Below, one piece after another: positions 52,173 to 60,685 of a DNA stretch of 64,000 nt. Position 1 is the first letter of the stretch. Each line of letters opens with the position of its first letter. The DNA lies in assembly GCF_026676115.1 (NCBI RefSeq), contig NZ_JAPONB010000013.1:1-64000 (forward strand), written 5' to 3'. Source of the stretch: Salinimicrobium sp. TH3 (GTDB taxonomy: Bacteria; Bacteroidota; Bacteroidia; Flavobacteriales; Flavobacteriaceae). The position numbers were made by a program, and so were the translations under genes. The notes beneath the pieces are model-generated. The model was not told where the DNA came from, searched no databases, and saw nothing but the letters and a program-made list of their open reading frames with translations.

Positions 52173-54188
52173 TTGAACACTGCAATAATTCGGCTCACCC
52201 TTTTGCTGCTTCTGGGAATTTGCAGCGGATTTTTTCTGGAATTATCCCTTAAAATGACCTTTTTGACACTGCTGCCGGGGCTAATCCTATTTTTTATCTC
52301 CTATCTTAGAGCCAGAAAGTTGCTTTTCCCCGATCTATTCTTCGGAAGCAGTGTGCTTCTCCTCTTTTTTCTCCTCGGAATTGTTGTCAGCAGCCTTCAC
52401 CTGCCGCAGCATCAGCCAAACCACTATCTCAACAAAATATCTTCCGAAGAAATCCCGCTCCTGAAGCTTGGTATCAAAGAAAGCCTGAAACCCGATCTCT
52501 ACAGCAATAAATTTATTGCCGAAGTTGAAGCGGTCAATGGAAAATCCTCCTTTGGGAAACTTCTGCTTCTCACTCCAAAAGACAGCCTTAAAAAGCCATT
52601 TCTGGAAGGTGAGAAGATCATGCTTTCCTCACCTCTGGATCCTATAGCCGCTCCTCTCAATCCACATCAATTCGATTATTCCGCTTTTATGTCCCGAAAG
52701 GACATATGGCGGCAATCTGATTCCCGAAAGGGAGCCTATATTAAATTATCAGACCACAATTCTGGAATCAGCACTGCAGCTGCAAACTTTCGAAAGAAAA
52801 TAACTCACGCCTTAGAAGAAAATAATTTCGGAAAAGACGAACTTTCGCTGGTCCAGGCACTGCTGCTGGGCCAAAAGCAGGATATCTCTGCTGCAACCTA
52901 TAACAATTTTGCGGCAGCGGGGGCCATTCATATTCTGGCAGTTTCGGGGCTGCACGTGGGAATCATATTACTCCTCCTGCACCAGATGTTTAAACCCCTG
53001 GAAAGATTCAAAAAAGGCAAACTGATAAAGACACTCATTGTCATTTTATGTCTGTGGGGTTTCGCCATTCTTGCAGGGCTTTCTCCTTCGGTAGTGAGGG
53101 CGGTAACTATGTTCAGTTTTTTGGCAGTAGGAATGGAAATGAACAGGCGAACAAGTGCACTTAATTCGGTTTTCCTATCCCTCATGCTCCTCCTACTCAT
53201 TAAGCCACAGTGGATATTTGAAGTGGGTTTTCAACTTAGTTATCTTGCGCTACTTTCCATTATACTATTTCAACCTCTTTTGCGCCACCTCTACTCTCCA
53301 TCTAACCGGATTGGTAAATATTTCTGGGATCTATTAACGGTTACCATTGCTGCACAGGTGGGAGTCCTGCCTCTAAGTCTATACTATTTTCATCAATTTC
53401 CCGGACTGTTCTTTCTTTCAAACCTGCTTATCCTCCCTTTTCTAGGCCTCATCCTTATTTTGGGCGTGCTGGTGATCTTTCTGGCGCTTTTAGACATTCT
53501 CCCCTATTATCTTGCCGAAACTTACGAGAGGATCATTGAAACACTCATAGAAACCGTCAGTTGGATTGCAGGTCACGAACAATTTCTATTCAAAGATATT
53601 TCCTTTAACCTTCCTGAAGTGCTGTCCTGGTATTTCTTTTTTTTCCTTTTATTCCTGTTGTGGAGATCCTTTAATTACAGAAGGATCATTGCCGTCCTTT
53701 GTAGTGTTTTAGTTCTTCAGGCAGTTTATATTACTTCTGAATTTCAAAAGAGTGACCGTCTAATCATCTTCCATAAAAACCGGAACAGCATAATTGGGAT
53801 ACAGGAGAACGGGAAACTTAAGGCATACCATGATCTAAAGGTACCGGCCAAAGATTTAAGATTACTTCAAAATTATACTGTAGGAGAAGATCTCTCTGGT
53901 ATAGAAGAAAAACCATTAAAAAATATTTACATTCAAAAAGGGCATTTTCTGATTATGATTGACAGCAGCGGAATCCTTCCGCAGGAAATTCCGCAAGACA
54001 CTAAGCTGCTCCTTACAGGCTCTCCCCGATTAAATTTCGACCGGGTTTTGAGTAACTCAAAGCCGAAGGTAATCATTGCCGATGGCAGTAATTACCCTTC
54101 ACTCATCAAAAAATGGGAAGAAACGGCTATAAAAAATAATATTCCCTTCTATTATACCGGGCAGGACGGAGCCTATATTATTGAATAA
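52173..54188 (+). CDS. comEC: ComEC/Rec2-family DNA uptake channel without catalytic nuclease motif
   Basis: The 671-residue protein has an N-terminal membrane part with a DUF4131-like soluble domain (about 90-190). The competence channel domain carries FAAAGAIHILAVSGLHVGIILLLL, AGLSPSVVRAVTMF and VGFQLSYLALLSIILFQPLL. It imports single-stranded DNA in transformable species. The C-terminal 170 residues recall the tail of the metallo-beta-lactamase domain (LLLTGSPRLN, PKVIIADGSN, QDGAYII) but lack an HxHxDH metal motif. No in-frame ATG precedes the first helix, so TTG at 52173 is the probable start. Confidence 0.87.
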   Translation: MNTAIIRLTLLLLLGICSGFFLELSLKMTFLTLLPGLILFFISYLRARKLLFPDLFFGSSVLLLFFLLGIVVSSLHLPQHQPNHYLNKISSEEIPLLKLGIKESLKPDLYSNKFIAEVEAVNGKSSFGKLLLLTPKDSLKKPFLEGEKIMLSSPLDPIAAPLNPHQFDYSAFMSRKDIWRQSDSRKGAYIKLSDHNSGISTAAANFRKKITHALEENNFGKDELSLVQALLLGQKQDISAATYNNFAAAGAIHILAVSGLHVGIILLLLHQMFKPLERFKKGKLIKTLIVILCLWGFAILAGLSPSVVRAVTMFSFLAVGMEMNRRTSALNSVFLSLMLLLLIKPQWIFEVGFQLSYLALLSIILFQPLLRHLYSPSNRIGKYFWDLLTVTIAAQVGVLPLSLYYFHQFPGLFFLSNLLILPFLGLILILGVLVIFLALLDILPYYLAETYERIIETLIETVSWIAGHEQFLFKDISFNLPEVLSWYFFFFLLFLLWRSFNYRRIIAVLCSVLVLQAVYITSEFQKSDRLIIFHKNRNSIIGIQENGKLKAYHDLKVPAKDLRLLQNYTVGEDLSGIEEKPLKNIYIQKGHFLIMIDSSGILPQEIPQDTKLLLTGSPRLNFDRVLSNSKPKVIIADGSNYPSLIKKWEETAIKNNIPFYYTGQDGAYIIE

Positions 54189-54191
54189 AAA

Positions 54192-54218
54192 AACCTCACA
54201 GTTGTAATTTGTGAGGTT
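54192..54218. terminator. terminator after comEC
   Basis: AACCTCACA and TGTGAGGTT form a 9-bp stem with a 9-nt loop; A-rich sequence precedes it. It lies between comEC and the convergent thioredoxin-like gene. On the minus strand a T run follows it, so it likely serves the latter best. Confidence 0.7.
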
Positions 54219-54242
54219 CAAAGTTCTATTATTATTCCATTG

Positions 54243-54794
54243 CTAATTCGAAACTGCGAATTCATTATTAAACCCTTCAGAATAAGATTGAAAAGCTTCG
54301 GGACTGGTAATATCCTTATAATCTTCCCCCACAAACATCTTCAGAAATAGCTCCAGTTGATGCGGAGTACGGTAACCGGGAATAGGGCCAATAAGATTAC
54401 CTTTTTCATCAAAAAAGACCAGGCTTGGATAACCTGTGATCTTCATCGCCCGGGCGAAATCATGCTGACTGTTTCGCCCTCTCCTGTTAGGATCATAGTT
54501 GGGATTTTTAAAGGTCATCCCGCGGTAATTAACTTCCTCTGTTCCTTCGGCATTAAATTTTACAGGATAGTAATTTTTATTCACATACTTTATGACATCC
54601 TCATTAGAAAAAGTGTTTTTATCCAACATTTTACAAGGCCCACACCAGGTGGTATAGGCATCCAGAAATATTTTTTTAGGCTTTTCCTTTTGAGCTTCAA
54701 GTGCTTCATTCATGGTCATCCACTTGATCTCTTGCGCTACCATAACAGGTGACGCAAGTAACAATATTATAAGACTGAGAATAATTTTTTTCAT
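54243..54794 (-). CDS. exported thioredoxin-like protein
   Basis: A 183-residue protein with a signal peptide (MKKIILSLIILLLASPVMVAQ) and a thioredoxin fold carrying WCGPC at residues 50-54, followed by KMLDKNTFSNEDVIKYVNKNYYPVKF and a cis-Pro in ITGYPSLVFFDEKG. It would act in the periplasm as a disulfide reductase or carrier. The ATG at 54794 is chosen for the signal peptide; the upstream extension runs through a terminator hairpin and is not credible. Confidence 0.88.
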   Translation of the reverse strand: MKKIILSLIILLLASPVMVAQEIKWMTMNEALEAQKEKPKKIFLDAYTTWCGPCKMLDKNTFSNEDVIKYVNKNYYPVKFNAEGTEEVNYRGMTFKNPNYDPNRRGRNSQHDFARAMKITGYPSLVFFDEKGNLIGPIPGYRTPHQLELFLKMFVGEDYKDITSPEAFQSYSEGFNNEFAVSN

Positions 54795-54846
54795 GCTTTT
54801 TCTTTCTCCTTTAGCAATAGCAATGGTCATACCTAATTTAAAAAAA

Positions 54847-54869
54847 TACGCCCTCATAAAGAGGGCGTA
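54847..54869 (-). terminator. terminator of the DPP4-POT-POT operon
   Basis: TACGCCCTC and GAGGGCGTA form a 9-bp stem with loop ATAAA, 24 bp past the second transporter's stop. On the minus strand a T run follows directly. Confidence 0.88.
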
Positions 54870-54892
54870 AAAATACATTTTTTAGAAGGAAA

Positions 54893-56680
54893 CTATTTTA
54901 CTCCGTGCATCAATTTCTTTAACAAAGGATTTAAAAGCGCAACCAATACTCCGGCTGCAATTGGCACAATGGTAAATATGAGGAAAAAAGCAGAAAGACT
55001 ATACTGTTCGGTAATTTCATTAATCATTCCTCCAAAGGAACCTGCCAGTTTATTTCCTATGGCAATTGCCAAATACCACATCCCGAACATGAAAGCGATC
55101 ATTCGCGCCGGTACCAGTTTACTAACATAAGAAAGTCCCAGCGGCGATAAACATAATTCCCCCAGGGTATGAAAAAGGTACGCCAGGATAAGCCAGATCA
55201 TACTCACCTTTGCACCTTCGGCTACACCACTTGAGCCAAAGGCCAGTAAGCCAAAACCTATTCCCAGGAGTATCAATCCAAAACTGTACTTCCATGCTGC
55301 AGAAGGATTGTACTTGCTCTCCCACCATTTCGAGAAGAAAGAAGCGAAGACAATAATAAAGAATGAGTTAAGAATACTGAACCACGAAACGGTGATCTCT
55401 GTAGCATCCCCCTGAAATTCCCTTACCAGCATCCAGATCACAATTGCCCAAATAAGGGCAAAGCAAATAACCAGCACGATATTAGAGCCCAAAACCCGTT
55501 TATAGGTCTGCCTCCATAACAGGAAGAGCACCCAGGTAATGATCATGAGCGGTATCACTGTGAGAAGGGTATTAAATATATTGAAAACTGTCGCCCCTGT
55601 ACCTGTCAGCAAACGGTCTACAGAATCACGTGCAAAAATAATTAGTGATGTAGCTCCCTGTTCAAAGGACATCCAGAAGAAAACAGTAAAAAAGGCAAAG
55701 ATGATCACTGCAATCATTCGGTCACGAACAACTTTTGCATAACGGGCAATTCGGGAAATGACCAGAACGAGAAAGAGACCTAGACCTATTAAAGCCAAGG
55801 CTAGTGGTCCAGAGAAAGGTTCACCTCTAAAGTCAAAAGGCATTACTGCCGGCAGCAGATTGAGATCTGCAATCCTGGAAACCGGGTCATTGATCAAATA
55901 AAGTAAACCAATAATAGAAGTTGCAAGGACAAGAATTTTGTCAAAAAGGGTAAACGGGTTGTGAGTATGATCTTTTACTCCCGATGCTTCTTCTTTAGCT
56001 TTTTCTTCGGCCAGTTTAGCTTTATCTGGCACGCCTCCTATGTTGCCAAAGAGAGGTTTTGCAAGCCAGAACTGAAGTGTCCCCAGAAACATAAAAATTC
56101 CCGCGAGACCAAAGCCCCAGCTCCATCCTACTCTTTCGGCGAGGTATCCGCACAGCATCATTCCAAAGAACGCTCCGGCATTAACTCCCATGTAAAAGAT
56201 AGTGTAAGCCCCATCTTTTTTATCGGGTTTACCATCATACATTTCAGAAATAATGGAGGTGATATTGGGTTTAAAGAAACCCGTACCTATTACCAGCAAG
56301 CCCAGACCAAAATAGAGGGAGAATTCTGTCTCCAGGGCCATTGAGGCGTGACCGGCGGTCATAATAGCTGCTCCAATGACTACAGCCCAGCGATAGCCGG
56401 TGATCTTATCGGCAATGATACCACCTGCAATAGGTGTAAGGTAAAGTAACCCGGCATAGGTTCCAAAAAGGGCGCCTGCATTTTCTGCACTCCAGCCCCA
56501 ACCAGGATTATCCACTCCTACAATTGCCATTGTAAGGAAGTTGATAAGGAGTACTCTCATTCCGTAGAAAGAGAAGCGCTCCCACATTTCGGTAAAGAAA
56601 AGAACAAAAAGGCCTGCGGGGTGACCTAAAACTTTTGATTTAAAGAAATCGTTCTCTGCCGCCGGAACCGTAGCTGCCAT
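54893..56680 (-). CDS. POT/PTR-family peptide transporter (downstream copy)
   Basis: A proton-driven di-/tripeptide importer of 595 residues with about 14 helices. Family marks are FFTEMWERFSFYGMRVLLINFL (the ExxERFxYY-type proton motif), GGIIADKITGYRWAVVIGA, GTGFFKPNITSIISEMYDG and FHTLGELCLSPLGLSYVSKLVP. The start ATG shares one base with the stop of the preceding transporter (TAATG). The two copies have clearly diverged, suggesting different peptide preferences (inference). Confidence 0.93.
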   Translation of the reverse strand: MAATVPAAENDFFKSKVLGHPAGLFVLFFTEMWERFSFYGMRVLLINFLTMAIVGVDNPGWGWSAENAGALFGTYAGLLYLTPIAGGIIADKITGYRWAVVIGAAIMTAGHASMALETEFSLYFGLGLLVIGTGFFKPNITSIISEMYDGKPDKKDGAYTIFYMGVNAGAFFGMMLCGYLAERVGWSWGFGLAGIFMFLGTLQFWLAKPLFGNIGGVPDKAKLAEEKAKEEASGVKDHTHNPFTLFDKILVLATSIIGLLYLINDPVSRIADLNLLPAVMPFDFRGEPFSGPLALALIGLGLFLVLVISRIARYAKVVRDRMIAVIIFAFFTVFFWMSFEQGATSLIIFARDSVDRLLTGTGATVFNIFNTLLTVIPLMIITWVLFLLWRQTYKRVLGSNIVLVICFALIWAIVIWMLVREFQGDATEITVSWFSILNSFFIIVFASFFSKWWESKYNPSAAWKYSFGLILLGIGFGLLAFGSSGVAEGAKVSMIWLILAYLFHTLGELCLSPLGLSYVSKLVPARMIAFMFGMWYLAIAIGNKLAGSFGGMINEITEQYSLSAFFLIFTIVPIAAGVLVALLNPLLKKLMHGVK

Positions 56681-58275
56681 TATCTTCTTCTTTTATTTTC
56701 TTCTTTTTCTACAAGATCTTCATCTCCAAGTTCAAAATTTTCCTGTTGTGGTAATTCTCTCTCTTCATCTTCCACTCCGTGAGTAAGGCGTTTAAGAGGT
56801 TTGAGCATCAACAACACCAGTACAGCAAAGGCGACGGTGAAGATGGTAATACCCATGAAAATAGTTCCATCCCCGGCTTCGGAAGAATATTCTCCTACGA
56901 TCCCCGCAACCTTATTTCCAAGACCAGTCGCTGCAAAGTAGACCCCCATCATTAAAGATGCATATTTTACGGGAGCCAGCTTGGTAATGAATGAAAGTGC
57001 AACCGGCGAAGAACTCAGTTCCCCTATTGTGTGGAAAAGATAAGCTAATACCAACCAATACATGGCTGAAGCTCCATTGTTCTGAAATTCCATTGATGCA
57101 AACACCATGAAAACAAATCCAAGTCCCATTATGATGACCCCTATCGCCATTTTGAAAATAGAAGAAGCTTCTTTACTCTTCAATTTTCTTTTAGCCCAGA
57201 AGTTGGCTACGATCACTCCGAAAATGATAATGAATAGTGCATTTAAGGACTGAAACCAAGAAGCAGGCACTTCGCTACCTATCAATGGCAGACTAAAGGG
57301 TAAAGACCTGTCGGTTTTTTCAAGAGCATAGATATTCATAAGTCCTCCCGCCTGTTCAAAGGCTCCCCAGAATACAATTACAAGAATAAAGGAGAGCAGC
57401 ATCACCACGTAGCGATCTTTCATCACCTGAGTTGTAAGATCCTTGTATACCATCAACATCATAGCGGTTACAAAAGTCAGGAATATGAAAAGGAAACCGT
57501 ATGCTATGTCTATGGCTAGAAGATAATAGATTGACCCTGCCAGTAATACACCAGTGACTGTTAACTGTAGCGGGGATTTAAAAAGATCTGTAAACATTCC
57601 TCCAAAGGAAGCACCTGAATCTCTTTCGGCTTTGGAGAGCAGGTTACCTACCTCTACAAGATATTTTTGCCCCCAAAGGTATACGAGAAGTCCAAATGCC
57701 ATGGCTATTCCTGCAAGACCGAAGCCCCAGTGCCATCCAATATTCTCGCCAACATACCCTACAATTAAACTTGAAAGAAAAGCTCCAAGGTTGATTCCAA
57801 TGTAAAAAATAGTAAATCCTTTATCTCGACGAATGTCTCCTTCTTTGTAAAGACCTCCCACCATGGTAGAGATGTTTGGTTTAAGCATTCCAACACCGGC
57901 AATGATCAACCCAAGCCCGGTATAGAAGGCCCACATTTCTTCAACTGCCAGGATTCCGTGTCCTGCCACTAAAATTATTCCTCCCCACAACACCGCTTTT
58001 TTCTGACCAAGAAGTTTATCGGCTATGATACCTCCGGGAATGGAAGCAACATATACCAACATGGTGTACCAGCCGTAAAGCGCCAAAGCTTCGGCGTTGG
58101 TCCAGCCCAGCCCTGCGTTACCGCCCTGGGTGGCACTTACAAGATAAAGTACCAGGATAGCGCGCATTCCATAATAGGAGAAACGCTCCCACATTTCGGT
58201 GAAAAACAGAATGTAAAGACCTACCGGATGACCAAATAATTCGCGTCTATGCGCTGCTGTTGTTGCCTGTGCCAT
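56680..58275 (-). CDS. POT/PTR-family peptide transporter (upstream copy)
   Basis: The 531-residue transporter shows the same motifs: FFTEMWERFSYYGMRAILVLYLV, GGIIADKLLGQKKAVLWGG, GVGMLKPNISTMVGGLY and FHTIGELSSSPVALSFITKLAP. It has a charged C-terminal tail (VEDEERELPQQENFELGDEDLVEKEENKRRR, positions about 500-531). It is joined by TAATG overlaps to the DPP4 gene before it and the second transporter after it. It should import the dipeptides the peptidase makes. Confidence 0.93.
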   Translation of the reverse strand: MAQATTAAHRRELFGHPVGLYILFFTEMWERFSYYGMRAILVLYLVSATQGGNAGLGWTNAEALALYGWYTMLVYVASIPGGIIADKLLGQKKAVLWGGIILVAGHGILAVEEMWAFYTGLGLIIAGVGMLKPNISTMVGGLYKEGDIRRDKGFTIFYIGINLGAFLSSLIVGYVGENIGWHWGFGLAGIAMAFGLLVYLWGQKYLVEVGNLLSKAERDSGASFGGMFTDLFKSPLQLTVTGVLLAGSIYYLLAIDIAYGFLFIFLTFVTAMMLMVYKDLTTQVMKDRYVVMLLSFILVIVFWGAFEQAGGLMNIYALEKTDRSLPFSLPLIGSEVPASWFQSLNALFIIIFGVIVANFWAKRKLKSKEASSIFKMAIGVIIMGLGFVFMVFASMEFQNNGASAMYWLVLAYLFHTIGELSSSPVALSFITKLAPVKYASLMMGVYFAATGLGNKVAGIVGEYSSEAGDGTIFMGITIFTVAFAVLVLLMLKPLKRLTHGVEDEERELPQQENFELGDEDLVEKEENKRRR

Positions 58276-60476
58276 TATAGGGATGATTTGATATTAGGGT
58301 TAATTTTTAAATTTTCTTCAATAAAATTTGTCATGAGCGTGTACAAATGTAAACGGGTATTGCCCCCGTAAATGCCATGATTTTTGTCGGGATATATTGC
58401 CCAGTCAAACTGCTTATTTGCCTGCACCAAAGCCTCGACCATCCTCATGGTATTCTGCACATGTACGTTGTCATCTCCAGTCCCATGGATGAGCAGATAA
58501 TCTCCTTTTAATTTCTCCACATGGTTGATAGGCGAATTCTCATCATAGCCCGATGGATTCTCCTGCGGAGTAGTCATGTATCTTTCTGTATAAATACTAT
58601 CGTAGAACCTCCAGCTGGTCACGGGTGCAACCGCAATTGCCATTGCGTACACATCATTCCCTTTTAACAATGCATTGGAAGACATAAAGCCTCCATAACT
58701 CCATCCCCATATTCCCATATTATCCTCATCAATATACTCACGGGCACCGAGGATCCTGGCTGCTTCAATAATATCTTCAACCTCAAACTTCCCAAGTTCC
58801 TTCTGAGTAACCTTTTTAAAGGCGGCGCCTTTAAAACCGGTACCACGGGGATCTATACCCACAACTACGTAACCTTTGCCTGCCAGCATTTGATACCAGT
58901 AATCATTTGTGCTGTTAAAACGATTTCCTACTTCCTGTGAACCAGGTCCTGAATACTGTGCTACAAACAATGGATATTCCCTCGAAGGATCGAAATTAGG
59001 TGGTTTGATCATCCACATATTAAGATCGGAACCATTCACTGCAAGAGTAGAAAATTCTTTAGGAACGATCTCGTATTCTGCCATTTTCTCGAGCAGCTTC
59101 TCATTGTTAAGTACCTCCCTTACAAGCTTTCCATTCTTAGCAAGGTGAAGTGTAAATTCATAAGGTGTAGTTGCGCTGTTATAGCTGTTGATGAAGTAAG
59201 TATAATCTGCACTAAAATCGGCGCTGTTTTGGCCTACCTTATCGGTAAGCTGCTCTTTATTCTTTCCGTTCGTTTTCACCGAGAAAACATCACGGTTAAT
59301 ACTTCCGTTCTCGGTACTTTGATAGAAGATCGTATTTGTTTTTGGATCAAGTCCGTAATAATTAGTCACCTCCCAGTTTCCTCTGGTCACCTGGTTCTTT
59401 AGCTTTCCTGTCTTATCGTAAAGGTAAATATGGTTCCAGCCATCTTTTTCACTGGTCCAGATAAAGCTGTTGTCTTCCAAAAATGTCAAATTATCGGTCA
59501 CATCAACATAAGCCTCATCGGTTTCAGTAAGTACAACTTCTGCTTCATTTTTTTTAGCATTTACAAAAAGCAGGTCCAGCACATTCTGGTGACGGTTAAG
59601 CACCTGTGCACTTAAAACATTCGCATCATTTGTCCATTTGATCCTCGGAATGTAGAAATCTTTATAATCCCCCAGATTTACATCTGAAATTTCTTTCTGC
59701 TCAAGATCATAAATATGAAGACTTACATCTGAATTTTTCTCTCCGGCCTTTGGATACTTAAAAGTAGATTGTGAAGGATAAAGATCCTGCCCGTAAACAT
59801 CCATAGAGAATTCGGGCACTTCAGTCTCATCAAATTTTAAAAAGGCGATCTTTTCGCCGGTCTTGTTCCACTGGAAAGCGCGTACAAATGAAAATTCCTC
59901 TTCGTACACCCAGTCGGCAACCCCATTGATGATCTTGTTCATCTCCCCGTCATTGGTAACCTGCGTTACTTCGCCTGTAGAAAGATCCTTTACGAAAATG
60001 TCATTTTTGAATACATAGGCAACCTTCTCCCCGTTTGGCGACAGGGTAGGTTCTTTGATTTTATCATCAGAGATCTTTTTAAGCTCGCCGCTTTGCAGGT
60101 CGTACACGTAGAAAATTCCGCGGGTGGAATGCCTGTAGATAGATTCTATTTCTGTACCCAGCACTAACTTGTTCTCGTTTTCACTGAATTCATAGCCGGA
60201 AAAAGTCTCGATCTCTTTAAGGTCTTTACTATTCAAAATCGTACGGGTCTTCTCCCCGGTTTTATAGGAGTAAACATCTATGGAAGATGTCCCGGCGCTG
60301 CGGTCAAAATTTAAAACCACATATTCTTTTCCATTATTGAGGGATTGCAGGGCTTCCATCCTTTCCTGACGGAAAGTGCCTCCCCAAATATCTTCAAGTG
60401 TAATGTCTTTTTTCTGTGCAGTAAGAACTGTTGTGGCCGAAAGAAAAAGGGCAAAAAGCCCGTGGGTCAACTTCAT
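58275..60476 (-). CDS. S9B dipeptidyl peptidase IV-type exopeptidase
   Basis: DPP4 removes dipeptides from peptide N-termini, favouring Pro or Ala at the second position. The 733-residue exported protein (signal peptide ending TVLTAQ) has an eight-bladed propeller (about 40-480) with NGVADWVYEEEFSF, the Glu-Glu pair that holds the substrate N-terminus. The alpha/beta hydrolase domain follows with GWSYGG (Ser593), HGTGDDNVH (Asp) and DKNHGIYGG (His). It leads the operon with two POT transporters. Confidence 0.95.
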   Translation of the reverse strand: MKLTHGLFALFLSATTVLTAQKKDITLEDIWGGTFRQERMEALQSLNNGKEYVVLNFDRSAGTSSIDVYSYKTGEKTRTILNSKDLKEIETFSGYEFSENENKLVLGTEIESIYRHSTRGIFYVYDLQSGELKKISDDKIKEPTLSPNGEKVAYVFKNDIFVKDLSTGEVTQVTNDGEMNKIINGVADWVYEEEFSFVRAFQWNKTGEKIAFLKFDETEVPEFSMDVYGQDLYPSQSTFKYPKAGEKNSDVSLHIYDLEQKEISDVNLGDYKDFYIPRIKWTNDANVLSAQVLNRHQNVLDLLFVNAKKNEAEVVLTETDEAYVDVTDNLTFLEDNSFIWTSEKDGWNHIYLYDKTGKLKNQVTRGNWEVTNYYGLDPKTNTIFYQSTENGSINRDVFSVKTNGKNKEQLTDKVGQNSADFSADYTYFINSYNSATTPYEFTLHLAKNGKLVREVLNNEKLLEKMAEYEIVPKEFSTLAVNGSDLNMWMIKPPNFDPSREYPLFVAQYSGPGSQEVGNRFNSTNDYWYQMLAGKGYVVVGIDPRGTGFKGAAFKKVTQKELGKFEVEDIIEAARILGAREYIDEDNMGIWGWSYGGFMSSNALLKGNDVYAMAIAVAPVTSWRFYDSIYTERYMTTPQENPSGYDENSPINHVEKLKGDYLLIHGTGDDNVHVQNTMRMVEALVQANKQFDWAIYPDKNHGIYGGNTRLHLYTLMTNFIEENLKINPNIKSSL

Positions 60477-60658
60477 TATTTGCGATTAAAATTTTTGCTT
60501 GCCAAGTTTAGTGAAAATTCGGCTAAAAAACAGGTTTTCTCCTGTTAAATCATAAGAAGATGTTAATGAAATAAAGGGTTTAAATGGCAGAATGACCGGA
60601 TTTTTTTCTTCGGCCTCTTCACTGCTTTCATATCCTGTCGCATTTCTTCCAGTAATTG

Positions 60659-60666
60659 TATCTTTG
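60659..60666 (+). promoter_or_regulatory. -7 box for the HMG-CoA reductase operon
   Basis: TATCTTTG lies 19 nt before the ATG at 60686, which backs that start over an in-frame ATG at 60656 that lies before the box. No clear TTG partner. The rest of the divergent gap 60477-60685 shows nothing else. Confidence 0.45.
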
Positions 60667-60685
60667 CCCCTCCAAAATTTACGTA

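Noticed and set aside
54794-54878. A longer N-terminus for the thioredoxin-like protein
   Set aside because: The extension passes through the terminator of the transporter operon and spoils a clear signal peptide.
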